The notes beneath the pieces were generated by a model. The model did not search any database. It had not been told where the DNA came from and saw only the letters and a list, made by a program, of their open reading frames with translations. A stretch of DNA of 64,000 nt from Podospora pseudoanserina (taxonomy: Eukaryota > Ascomycota > Sordariomycetes > Sordariales > Podosporaceae), in contig NC_085924.1 in the NCBI RefSeq assembly GCF_035222485.1, positions 4,216,001-4,280,000 of the forward strand. The letters are read 5' to 3'. Made by a program: the position numbers and the translations under genes. Shown piece by piece: positions 1 through 10,249 of the stretch (its first letter is position 1; each line of letters opens with the position of its first letter).

Positions 1-328
1 AAGGAAGAGGCAAGATTGAGTTCTTACACATTTAGCCCCTCCTGCGACCTACCTTATCCAGAACCCATCATCGCGTTTTCTGCTTCTTGACCACAAACGG
101 AGACCCCGTTCTGTCACCGCCCGCACATCTGACAGATGATCGATCATGCAAAGAAGAAAGTCAACATAGACAAACGCCGTGCCCATGCTTTTTGAAGAAA
201 AATATAAAAAACATATCAGGTAATCTTACAATAAACTCTCTAAAGAGTCCTCGAGCTTTCTACACCAGGGCACCATTCGGCCTTCCCGAATCCCATCCCC
301 AGTCCTGAAGAGGCAGACAACTAACCAC
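1..328. other. Sequence downstream of COX10; no gene seen
   Basis: Only a short chance reading frame is visible here. It is expected to hold the 3' untranslated region of the COX10 gene, which ends at 329 on the minus strand. Confidence 0.5.
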
Positions 329-1786
329 CTACTCCTCCTCCTCATCGTAAAACTCTTCCAGTTCATCCTCCTCGGGCTCCCCCATCACACTCCTCCACAC
401 CCTGCCCCACATCCCCTTCTTCTGCGCCAATGCCAACACCATCACAACAGGCAAATGCCACACACTCGCCCAAAACAACCCCTTCGCACTCCCCTTGTGC
501 CCCTCATGCCTCCAAAACTTGACCGCCTCGGCAACAAGCCACAAGTTGACCGGCGCGCTCGTGACAGCAAAACTCCACTCCGTCACCCCAGCCGCGCAGA
601 GCCCAAGACAAATAGGAATAAACACCAAGCTGTACCTCAGCGCAACCCTCGAATTCCTCGCCGGGTTCGTCCAGGCCAGCATCCTCAACCCGGCAGCCTT
701 GTACTCCTCCCTGATGCCCCACGACAGCGGCATAAAGTGCGGAAACTGCCAAGCAAACAATAAACTGGCAAACAGCCACCCTCCCAAGCTGGAGCCATCG
801 CTCGCAAAGAGGAGCTCCCTCCACGTCCCATCGGCCGTCGCGCTCTCACCCGCAGCGGCAGCCCAGCCCATCAGAGGTGGGATACCGCCTACAATGGCGC
901 CTACCCATGTGTTGAGCACGGAAAGCCGTTTTAACGGGGTGTACATGCCGGCGTAGATGGCAATGTTGCTCGCGCCGAGGAAGGCAACGGTAGGGTTGAC
1001 GCCCCAGTAGAGAGCCAGTGTGCCTGCTGCGCCGCAGCCGACGGCGAACAAGACGGCCGCTTTGGTGGTTAGTAACCTCCTGACCAGCGGTCTCGCTCGT
1101 GTGCGGGACATTTTAGCGTCGGTGTCTGGCTCGTAGAGCATGTTGAGCGCGTTGGCGGCTGCTGAGCAGAGGGTTGTGCCGGTTGTGAGGAAGAGGAGGG
1201 TTAATGGTGAGAGGGAGGGTGTGGCAGTCGCGGCTGTGGAGAGAAAGGCCGGGACGGGGTATAAAGCGTAGGGGACCATGGCTGAGAGAACAACCAAGAC
1301 TGTCAACCGCGGTTTCGAGAGTGACAGTAGAGATGATAGCTTTCGTCGGAGGGAATCGGCTGGATGTTGGGCTGCTGCGGCAGCGAGAAGGGACGAGGCG
1401 TCGGGCGCCATTGTTGCCGTCGGGGCATCGCTGGTAGCAGATGAGCCGCCCGATCCGGCTCCGGCCAGGACGGCGGCATTTCGTCTTTCGGCTTGCCGCC
1501 TCCGGTGGGGAAGCAAGGTGCTTGTGTCGGTCACATCGGGCGTCGATGCTGTCGGAGCTACATTGGTGCCATTGAATCGAGCCAAGAGGCCGTTCGACAC
1601 AAAGTAGCCGGTCCGTAGGGGGGTAGTGTTGCGCGGTTGTGTTGACCTGGTAAAGAACCTCGCGGGGTAGTTCGGGACAGGCCGTTCGGCTCCTCCTTTC
1701 AGGAGGGCGCGCTTGGTGCACTGCCAGCACACGCTGTTGTCGAAAACACCAGACCGGAGTCTGAGACCGGGTATTGGCGGTGGCAT
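329..1786 (-). CDS. COX10: Protoheme IX farnesyltransferase (heme O synthase), mitochondrial
   Basis: This enzyme attaches a farnesyl group to heme B to make heme O, the first step toward heme A for cytochrome c oxidase, in the mitochondrial inner membrane. The gene is a single 485-codon exon starting at the ATG at 1786. The N-terminal ~150 residues are basic, Ser/Thr-rich and low in acidic residues, as expected for a mitochondrial presequence. The UbiA-family core follows, with several hydrophobic helices and the signature NMLYEPDTDAKMSRTRARPL (about residues 215-235), which carries the Asp/Asn residues that bind Mg-diphosphate. A second helix-loop region contains YTPLKR, also typical of UbiA enzymes. 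The C-terminus is a short acidic tail. Length and motif order fit fungal Cox10. The gene is head-to-head with the transaldolase gene at 3085. The identification is firm; only the presequence cleavage site is unknown. Confidence 0.95.
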   Translation of the reverse strand: MPPPIPGLRLRSGVFDNSVCWQCTKRALLKGGAERPVPNYPARFFTRSTQPRNTTPLRTGYFVSNGLLARFNGTNVAPTASTPDVTDTSTLLPHRRRQAERRNAAVLAGAGSGGSSATSDAPTATMAPDASSLLAAAAAQHPADSLRRKLSSLLSLSKPRLTVLVVLSAMVPYALYPVPAFLSTAATATPSLSPLTLLFLTTGTTLCSAAANALNMLYEPDTDAKMSRTRARPLVRRLLTTKAAVLFAVGCGAAGTLALYWGVNPTVAFLGASNIAIYAGMYTPLKRLSVLNTWVGAIVGGIPPLMGWAAAAGESATADGTWRELLFASDGSSLGGWLFASLLFAWQFPHFMPLSWGIREEYKAAGLRMLAWTNPARNSRVALRYSLVFIPICLGLCAAGVTEWSFAVTSAPVNLWLVAEAVKFWRHEGHKGSAKGLFWASVWHLPVVMVLALAQKKGMWGRVWRSVMGEPEEDELEEFYDEEEE

Positions 1787-3084
1787 CGTCGTTCAGGTGC
1801 CGGCTCGCATCGCCATCGTCGCCGTCAATTGGACCTTTTTGGGTGAAACTCGATCACCAGCTCCTCTCCAGCTTCAGCGTGAGTGGCTCGCTAGTATTTT
1901 TTGGCCCGCGCGCCAAGCGGTTGTGTGGCAGCTGATGTGGCTGATTGCGCCCCGCAACGTTAGCTTTCACTGTGGCTCGTTTGGGAGCTTGGGCCTCACC
2001 TGGAACAGACAATCGACGTCATCTCTTTTGATGCTGAACGTTTTGACAATTCCATCAAGACCCGAGCGGCCGCTGAATGCGCCTACGATGGAAACCAGAG
2101 GTGTATAAGCAGACACCCCCTCGGTCCTGCCTTTAGCCGCGCGTCCGGAAGTTATGAACCCGTTATGCAGTTTGATCCTTCAACTCCGAGTTCAGGAGAA
2201 AACAATGAACAGCGTCTACACCGCCAATCGCACCACAGCAATCTCGGAATTCCATCCACAGTCCAAACAGTTGGTCCCAGGAGTCCGGTTTGCCAGCTTG
2301 ACGGAAACACAGCACAGGAAGATGCGCGCGATCATCATCTGCTTGCTAGGTATTCCATCATCATCATCATGCCATGATGGTTAGACCCCGTTGTTTGTCT
2401 GTATGTCGCAGGGCCATCGCATCCGAGACCGACCACAGTGCGGCTGGCTAAGCGGATACAGCTCCCGTTCCCAGCAACGGCCTACGATCACGGCCCAACA
2501 GCGATCTGGCGTTACATGGCCCAGCTGGCCCAGCCCGTGGCTTTTTGACAGGCCTGGTCGTACCAATCCCGGCAGTTCGGATCTGGGCGTCACTTAGAAA
2601 GCTTCCGAGAGGACCTGAGAGCGAGCTCGGATTCTGCAACAACACAAGTGCCGAACGCCACAAAAATATTCCTGCCAAGATGGCAATGCTTCGGGATCTC
2701 GAATGCCGTGCTAATTGTTCGACATTTCTTTTTTGATGCCTGCGTCCGGGTACGAAGCCCGAAGCTCCGGAGGGTGGGTCCGTCTTCGGTCCGCAAATTG
2801 CGGGGGCCCCCGGAGCGGCATCCGGCACTACGGCTGCAACCCGAACGTCATCACTGGTTTTGGTCTGGTGCTTGCCAACGCACTTTCCCCGCTCATCCAG
2901 TTTGTCAGAAAATATACCCGAAACTGTCAAGATTGGCTGGGTTTAGTGACTTGCTGTCGTCAACAACTTCATTGAATGATCAATATTCGCGGCTAGGTTC
3001 TGTAAAGTCCAACTACTTGCTTGATTATCACCGACTCCTTATTTCCACCCCCACGTCCGCCCCCTCTTGCACCCGAACCCAATC
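1787..3084. other. Divergent intergenic region between COX10 and transaldolase
   Basis: About 1.3 kb between two head-to-head genes, so it should hold both promoters. Open frames here (for example about 2448-2930 minus) have no recognisable domain and look like chance frames. A short (CAT)n run lies near 2350-2370. Confidence 0.6.
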
Positions 3085-4352
3085 ATGACTAGCCTGCTCG
3101 ATGAGCTCAGGGGACTTAGCTCCGTTGCTTGTGACACTCTTGACGCCGAAGGTGAACATCCCAGGTCTCCTCAACACACATTCTCACTGACCTGATTCCC
3201 CTGTGTAGTCGCCTCCAGATTCGGCCCATTTGTAGATTGCACCTCCAATCAAGTAAGTCTTTTCAACATGGAAACATCCCACCAATCGTACTGACAAAGA
3301 TGTGGATAGGCCATAGCATACAATGAACTCAGCAAACTCGACTCAGACGGCAAGCTGGTCTACCAGCAACTCATACACGAGTCCATCGAGGTAGCCCACT
3401 GGATGTTTGCCAAACAATCCGACGCCACCCTCGAAGAGCTCGCCGTCGAGCTCATGGTATGCTCTCTCCCCTCTCTTTCCCCCCTTCCCGCAATAGAGAC
3501 TAACACCCTCAAGATGGTCAACCTAGCCCTCCTGATAGCTCCTCACATCACCGGCCGTCTGCACATCCAGACGAACCCCAAGCTAGCTTACTCGACAGCC
3601 AAGACTATCAAAAACGCAGAACGTACGTGTTACCACATCCTCCCTCAAACGCTCAAATACTGATTTCAGCATAGGAGTCCACTCCCACTTCACCCACCTC
3701 TCCCCCTCCCTTTCCCCCAGTAGAATCTGCATCAAAATCCCATCCACCCACGAAGGCCTCCTCGCATGCCGACACCTCGAAGCAAAGGGCATCACCACCC
3801 TCGCCACGACGTTGTTCTCTCTCGAACAAGCCATCCTCGCCTCTGCGTCCTCCTGCCGGTATGTAGCCCCTTATGTCAACGAATTAAAAGTCCACTTTGA
3901 GCAAGGGTACGTCGACCCGGATAGGAACAACTCCCTTTTTCTTTGCGGGGTGATACAGGAATATTTCCGGAGGAGGGGGGTCGGGAGGACGGAGGTGATG
4001 GCGGCGAGTTTTGTGACGGTGGAGGAGGTGATGCAGCTTGCGGGGGTGAGGAATTTGACGATTTCGCCTGGGTTGTTGGAGGTGCTGGCGGGGACGAAGG
4101 TGGAGGGGTGGACGGGGGCGACGGTGGGGATGGTGGGACGGTGGGTTGGGGGGAGGGGGGGGTGGGATGAGGGTAGGGTTAGGGAGGTGGAACGGGTTGT
4201 AAGAGAGGGGGATGAGGGGGGGGGAGGATGGCTTTTATGAGGGCGGAGGGGGGAGGGCGGAGGGGAAGTTGGTGCAGGCGTTGAATTTGTTTGTAGGGGT
4301 GCAGGAGGGGTTGGAGGAGGTTGTTAGGCGGGGGGTGAAGCAAGGGCTATGA
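3085..4352 (+). CDS. Transaldolase family protein, with an apparent frame break near its 3' end
   Basis: Transaldolase moves a dihydroxyacetone unit between sugar phosphates through a Schiff-base lysine. The five-exon model is 3085-3151, 3209-3252, 3310-3456, 3514-3622 and 3675 onward; all phases agree. It starts MTSLLDELRGLSSV, and the next exons contain VASRFGPFVDCTSNQ and ICIKIPSTHEG, where the Lys before IPST is the expected catalytic residue. CRYVAPYVNEL follows, also typical of the family. The frame of the last exon stops at 4240, giving 310 aa. A typical C-terminal helix (AEGKLVQALNLF) is encoded just downstream in another frame that ends at 4352. The change of frame falls in G-rich runs (about 4216-4253), so a homopolymer error, a real frameshift or a 43-nt intron (about 4199-4241) are all possible. 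The 3' half is extremely G-rich on the coding strand. Family assignment is strong; the 3' end is uncertain. Confidence 0.8.
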
Positions 4353-5294
4353 GAGGGGGGCGGGTGAGGTTGTGGTGAGTGCACAAGGGTTGATGGTTAG
4401 CTCTGAGTGATGACGGGACTGGGCGAATAACATCCATGGCCCCATTCAACTTCTCAGTGTCTTTACTGGTGAGCGGCGAGGCTATGTGCCGAGTACACGA
4501 AATGAGAAGCCCAGAACCTCCTTCATGAACACCAATCCTCTCGACAAGTTGGTGAGCCAATCCATCGTCCCAGATATCATTTTCAGCCTCTGAGCCAGCT
4601 AGTCAAATTCCCGATCCATGTCTCGGCTAGTCAACACCAACTTTGTGACCTTTCTCCACATTCAAGTGTAAGTTGCCAAAAAGGCGCCGTTGTGGCACAG
4701 TTGGGTCTATCAAAAACCAATTAACGCCAACAACATTCCAGCTGCATCTCCAATTACAAGTTGAAATACTCGAAATTACAGAGCTGAGATATCTCAAACT
4801 AAAGCCTGCAAAAACTTGCAAGCTGAACCAATTCTTGTGGCACGGTTCACCTTGGACCTTTTGACGCCTCTACTAGTGTAAGTGAGCTGACATGTTACAC
4901 TGGCGGGGGCGGTTTCAGGGTGCTTTGCCGTATGCGTATTGATGTTCTTTTTAAGAATCATTCATTCAGGTCCTCGCCTTTGACGTGCGTTTTCGAAAGA
5001 ACATGTTGCCTCATTATGATTGATGAACCAACCAATAGCTTAAGGCGGCTAGTGACAAACCTCGTTGTATGAATGAGGTCTTGATTGACTCCGTTGCACC
5101 TAGTCCGAATATTCCCCAGTCTTTATATCAATCGACAATGCTTAGCTCCCCACCAACTTGAGGCTGAAAGGAAAAATCGAGAGCAGCACTATCTGACCCT
5201 TCAATTCGCACCATCCAAGTCTGCCTCCATAAAAACCCCCCAAAAAATGCAACAGGACATCACCATCTCTCAAAAATAAGAAAAAAACTCCTCC
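4353..5294. other. Intergenic region; no gene seen
   Basis: About 0.9 kb between the transaldolase gene and the tRNA trailer. Only frames under 80 codons occur, without recognisable features. Confidence 0.55.
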
Positions 5295-5299
5295 AAAAA
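5295..5299 (-). terminator. RNA polymerase III terminator of tRNA-Pro
   Basis: On the minus strand a T5 run lies 28 nt past the tRNA 3' end, with a T7 run (5281-5287) behind it as a backup. T runs of this length stop RNA polymerase III. Two short inverted repeats (about 5290-5322) sit between the tRNA and the T runs. Confidence 0.65.
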
Positions 5300-5326
5300 G
5301 GAGTTCCTCCCTAAGGGAGGATGGTC

Positions 5327-5417
5327 GGGGCCACCCGGGGATTGAACCCGGGACCTCTCGCAAGCAATGCTGTAGGGTGAACCCTAAGCGAGAATCATAC
5401 CACTAGACCAGCGGCCC
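5327..5417 (-). tRNA. tRNA-Pro (anticodon AGG) with a ~19-nt intron
   Basis: Read on the minus strand, the molecule starts GGGCCGC at 5417. It has a D arm with TGGTCTAGTGG and an anticodon stem TCTCGC/GCGAGA around a TTAGGG loop, which gives anticodon AGG. The T arm is CCGGG-TTCAATC-CCCGG. The 3' acceptor strand GTGGCCC pairs with the 5' end through one G-U pair, and the discriminator base is C, as in eukaryotic tRNA-Pro. About 19 extra nucleotides between the base after the anticodon and the last loop base are the standard position of a nuclear tRNA intron. Mature length would be 72 nt plus post-transcriptional CCA. A/B-box promoters are internal. Confidence 0.95.
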
Positions 5418-6069
5418 TTGTTATGTTGTGTTTTCGTTCTTCCAAACTTCAACTTTTGTGGGTGGGTGGATGGCGGCGAAGGGCTCCATCCGCATGCATT
5501 TGTGGAGTACTCGGTATGAGTCAGTCCGAGTTGCTTCTCTTGGTTCTCGGCAGTCTCAACAACAACCACAGACCAAGCATCTGGAAAACCAATCTCATGA
5601 TGTAAAAAGTATCACCGATGCAGTGCGGTGTCACCTCCCAAATATGTTAAATGTATGCACCAATCAAATGCGCTCAACATTAACTACAAGTCAACACACA
5701 CACAACACCACACAAGCATCATCATCAAACCTCAAACTTCATATATCATCTACTTTACACCTCCCCAACCCCATAAACCATACACAAATTCATCATCAAC
5801 CCTTGCTCTCTCATAAAACAAACGCCACCCCTCAACCCAAAATAAGCAATAATTACTCACCCCAAACCATCCCCCTTCGCAAAGCAATAATGCAATAGTG
5901 TGCGCATGTTGATACAACACAGAAACACACCCACCCCAACCCGTCCCATGCCCCTCAAACTAATCAACACCCTCAAACTTTGTACCCAGTCCGGTCTGGT
6001 TCATCAACAAGCAAAACTCCTAAACTCCCAATCACCAAACAGAATCCCCCTCGGTGATATGCAAACCCC
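5418..6069. other. Intergenic region; no gene seen
   Basis: A C/A-rich stretch between tRNA-Pro and the 3' end of the kinesin gene. It probably includes the kinesin 3' untranslated region. No supported coding frame. Confidence 0.55.
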
Positions 6070-9000
6070 CTACCGCCAAACCATACTAGGCCTACTCCTC
6101 AAACTCCCCCCTCCCGTCCTCGTCCCCCCATCCTGAGCCTGTCCCGAAAAAGCCTGAATGGTAACCCTTCTAGCTTTCCCATCCCCAATCCCCGGCAGTC
6201 CATCAATCCCCGGAAACGCCGGCCCCGGCTGCCTAGCCCTCGAACTTCCCGGACTATGCCCCGGCCCATCCTTGTTCCTCAAACTGCCACCACCCCCCAT
6301 ATTCATCCTCCTCGCCTGGCCCTGCGTGAGCCTACCGTTCGTCCCCACCGAAGCAACAGCGCTGTTCAGGCTCAAAAACGACAATTCCCCTCCCTTACCC
6401 GGGGGAGAGCAGCTGATAGGCGGCGACCTTCTCCTCTCCGCGCTCCCGCGGCGATGGCGCGAGATGCCATTGGATGCGGCGGCCGATGTGGCTGGCCCCG
6501 AGCACGACAGCGATGCCCGGTGTCCCGATACTGACCCCACTGTCGACACGCGCTTGGCGTTCGAAGAGGCGGTGCCAGACATCAGAGACAGGCGCTCCTT
6601 GCGCTTGTGCGAGTGCAGAGCACTTCTGATCTTCAGCGGGTCGAGGGTGGACGACTCCGAGTCGGAACCCGAGCCGAGCGATGCTCTCGGTAACCTGGAA
6701 ATGCCCGATGGCGACAGGCGCTGGGGCTGTGGCGGCTGTGGAGACTCATTCTCCTGCAGGGTAGAAAGAATGGAATTATTGGAAAGTTTGGGGCTCACAC
6801 TTCGGTATTGAGGAGGCGACAAGCTGTTGCCTGCTCTACTTACGGGAATGCTGCGCAGCGGCGACGGTTTATCCTCGACATCGCTCGATCCGGTCAAGTT
6901 CAACGTAAAGGTAGGCGGTGGTGGTGAGCTGGTGCCAATCTGTGACGTGCGGGACTTGGAAAGGAACCCAGCCTGGAATCGGTTCGTCGAGGGCTTGCTG
7001 ACACGAAGGGTCGATACGTCGGGCAGAGACATGATTGAGTCGTCATCATTCGGAGATTCGCAGGCTGTGGGTGCGGGAACCGGGGCTGGGGCTTCCTTGG
7101 GCGGCGGCGAATCCGGGTGGTTGAGGTATGAGGGAGCCGGGGGAGGAGCCGGAAGGGACTTTTCGGTGGTATCGATAAGGGAGGCCTCGGCCGGGGAAGA
7201 AAACTTCTGGGGCGTCTTCTCGAAGTCAGCCAGGGTTCCATCCTCCGTCTCGTCATCGCGCCAGCGGACAGAGTTCTTCTTTTTGACAGGCGTGAAAGAC
7301 ACACCCTTCCTGGCGGTGCCGACCTTACGGCGTCTCGGGGATGAAGCTCTCATCGGAGAAACAAGTACCTGCTGTTGCGCTGTCGACAGTGCGGCCAGAC
7401 CTAGGGGCGCCGGGATGGGTTTGAGGTTGTGGACGCTGAGCGACTTCTTACGCTTGGGGGTCCCGCGCTTGGTGGGAGGGAACAGCTCGACGGGCATCAT
7501 GGATCCGTCCGGCTTGACGACGTGGGAGGCTGCCGAGTATCCGGTTTCCAGGAGACGGCTGATAATCCCCTTGGCGTGAGTAATGGCTTCTTCCTCACTC
7601 ATGTTGAGCGTCTCAGACAGCGACGACAGAATCTCAAACTGAGCCGTCATCAGGACCTGGAGCACAGCCACATCACCGGCCTTGTCCTGCTCCAATACTT
7701 CCCAGTAAGCGTCCCGCACAAATGCAGTCTTTAGTGACTCGGCTTCCCGTGTCAACGTGTCTCTCTCCGACGTGTCAGCAATCCCGTCGCCCTTTGGTAG
7801 CTGCCCGAGACTGTGGTGCAGTGCCGAATCCAACGCCCTCTCCCAGTTTGACCTTTCCATCTTTTGCCGGATATGATGTCTGCTGCTTTCCAGCTCGACC
7901 AGAACCCCGTGCGCCGTCTTGCGCATAGCCGACAAGTTGGACGGCATCGCATCCTCGTCACCCCTGGAATCGCACACAGCATCGAAAGCAGCAATCCACG
8001 CTGACAGGAGCCCGCACCTTCTTTCAAAGATTTTGAGCTTCTTCATCATGTTGACCTTCTCCTGCCTCTCCTGCGCCGCATTTTCATATGCTGCACGCAG
8101 CCTGGCAATTCCTTCCTTGACAATCCCATCCCGCTTGTCCATCTGCTTTTGAAACTTGGTGAAGAAGATCTTCTCGGCATCCTTTTGCTGCGCCTTCAAC
8201 TCATTAATCATGGCCATCTGCTCATCAATCTTGACCAAAAAGTCCTTGACGTGGCGGTTGACGTTGAAGACATTGCGGGTGACCTTGGTCTGGATGTTCT
8301 TTGCGCGATTGGCATATCGGAGTGTGTTTTGGGTCTCGTCAAAGTGCTCACTCGACGGGCTGACACACACAATCATGACCGTCTTGCAGTTTCCACCAAG
8401 AGAGAACTTCAAGAGACGTGTGAGCTTGCTGTTGCGGTAGGGAACGTGATTCTTCTTTCGTGGATCGCACAGCGCATTGATGCAGCTGCCGAGCGCAAGG
8501 AGTGACTTGTTGATGTTGGCACCCTCGATCAGTCTTTCTCCTCTGTTCTTGGTAGCACTGGCGCGCTCACTTCCGGCAAGATCGATGATGCTGAGAGTAG
8601 CCATGGTATGTGGTTCGTTGATATCGGCATTGCGGTCCTTCTGGGCGATGTTGATTTGGAGCACGGCGTGGGATCGGGACGAGACGGCGTTGGCCGCTGT
8701 GGGCGATACTGTGCGATACTCGTTACCCTGCACTATCATATCCATAACCTCCTGCACGTTGTTCGGGCGGTGGCTGGTGAGACCGGGCACCGAAACAGCC
8801 TGGTTCGAATCCTCGCGCAACATCAGCCCTTGCTTGCTCCCGCCCGGCACCAACAGATCGCGGATCGTTTCGTTGTAGATTTCGAGGTAAGAAAGGGTGA
8901 TCTCGGTGTGCTTCTCATCGCTGCGGTCCTGAATCTTTTCGAACAACTCCTGCATTGTCAAGAAGATGATACCCGGCGACTGAGGCGTGCCCGTGATGGT

Positions 9001-9606
9001 GTGTGTTTTGCCACAGCCCGTGGCGCCGTAGGCAAATACCGTGGCATTGTATCCGTCCAGAACGCTGTCCAGCAACCCCCTGGTTGTTCCTTCGTACAAG
9101 TCGGCCTGCGTCGCATTTTCGTCGAATACTCTGTCGAAAGCAAAGACTTGGTCCTTGACCTTCTTTCCGCGGGGAACGACTGATCGGGAGAACTTTTGGA
9201 CAGGGTTGTCCTCAGGCGGATCGAAAACTCTGCAGAGTGGTAAGCTCGAGTGTAGACTATCATCATGTTTGTTGGCACGTACAGGCATCTGTCGTCGACG
9301 ACCTTGATCACTGATCTGAGCCCACGTTGGTGCAGTTTGGGAGTGGGAGCCGCAGCGAGGGAGCCATCGCCAAGAAATACTGTGCTATCGTCGTTCCTGA
9401 CTCTGTAGGGGAGTTTTGTCAGTTTCGAGACTCGGGCTGCTCGAGGGAGGGGCCAGATATGCTCACAGTTGCGCAGCTTCTCGAATGGTGAAAGGTCGCA
9501 CTCGCACTAGTTCCCGTCAGTAGGTAAACAAACACCCAGCCCACCAACTCTTCCCTCCGGTGTGTGCCCTACCTGCGACCATAATAGACGAGGCATTGGG
9601 ATCCAT
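6070..9606 (-). CDS. KIP3: Kinesin-8 (Kip3-type) motor protein
   Basis: Kinesin-8 motors walk to microtubule plus ends and promote their shortening; they set spindle length and nuclear position. Four exons: 9573-9606, 9467-9506, 9283-9402 and 6070-9229. Together they give 1117 aa with all phases agreeing. The ATG at 9606 starts MDPNASSIMVA and runs into VRVRPFTIREAAQL, the first motor strand. The longest open frame begins inside an intron at 9288, so that start is an artefact. Motor motifs: P-loop GATGCGKTHT, switch I SSRSH, switch II DLAGSER and HVPYRNSKLTRLLKFSLGG. EGTTRGLLDSVLDGYNATVF is typical of kinesin-8. A short neck/coiled-coil segment follows. The C-terminal ~500 residues are Ser/Pro-rich and basic, as in Kip3 tails that hold on to the microtubule. 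The class assignment is confident; the symbol is by analogy with yeast. Confidence 0.93.
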
Positions 9607-10249
9607 CCTGGGCCCTCTGGATGCCAGCCGCCCTCGCAGCGCGGGCGACCTGGCAGAATGTGGGACAACAAAGCCGTCAACAAAGGCCCCTCGGTAGTTT
9701 CTCGTTCTGGCGGTGTGTGGTGGTGGGTGGGTGTATGTGATGCGACGAGATAAAGTTAAACCAACAAGAAAAGAGCGGAAAGGAAAGAAAAGGCACCGTT
9801 GCCTCTGTCGAACGCAAGACTCCCAGAAGGAAAGACAGGCGACTCCAGCGAAGGAAAGGAAAGAAATGACGTCCCGGTCCTGGCTTCGTTTCTTCCTTTA
9901 GGTGTCTGAGGCGGCTGTTGATTGGCGCATCTGGCTGTTTTGGACGCTCCACTATTTGGTTTCCACGGCGACGTGGCTAGTGCAGTCTGTGCTGGCACCA
10001 GCCCCATGTTGGCCCCGCCGGCTTCAGGCACAAAGCGCCTTGGCACCGCTGGGCACCTGACGACACTTGGGGCCAATTGCTTGTTTTGACTGCCTGAGGC
10101 TTCACTTAGACCAAATTCACAGCTGCCTTTTCAAGATGACTTCGAGTAGGTCTCATTTACAACTACGTATACAAACAATCATACCATCCCCGCTCCCCTT
10201 CATATACTCATGTCATCTTTAACCATTAATCCACCAGCCAACACCCCCC
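9607..10249. other. Kinesin promoter region and GH115 3' flank
   Basis: About 640 bases upstream of the kinesin start and downstream of the GH115 stop. No coding frame with recognisable content was found. An A/G-rich tract lies near 9760-9880. Confidence 0.55.

Noticed and set aside
2448-2930. 160-codon minus-strand frame between COX10 and transaldolase
   Set aside because: No domain, no homologue recognised and a position in a divergent promoter region.
8811-8821. tRNA T-loop-like GGTTCGAATCC
   Set aside because: It is inside the kinesin coding exon and has no matching acceptor, D or anticodon stems around it.
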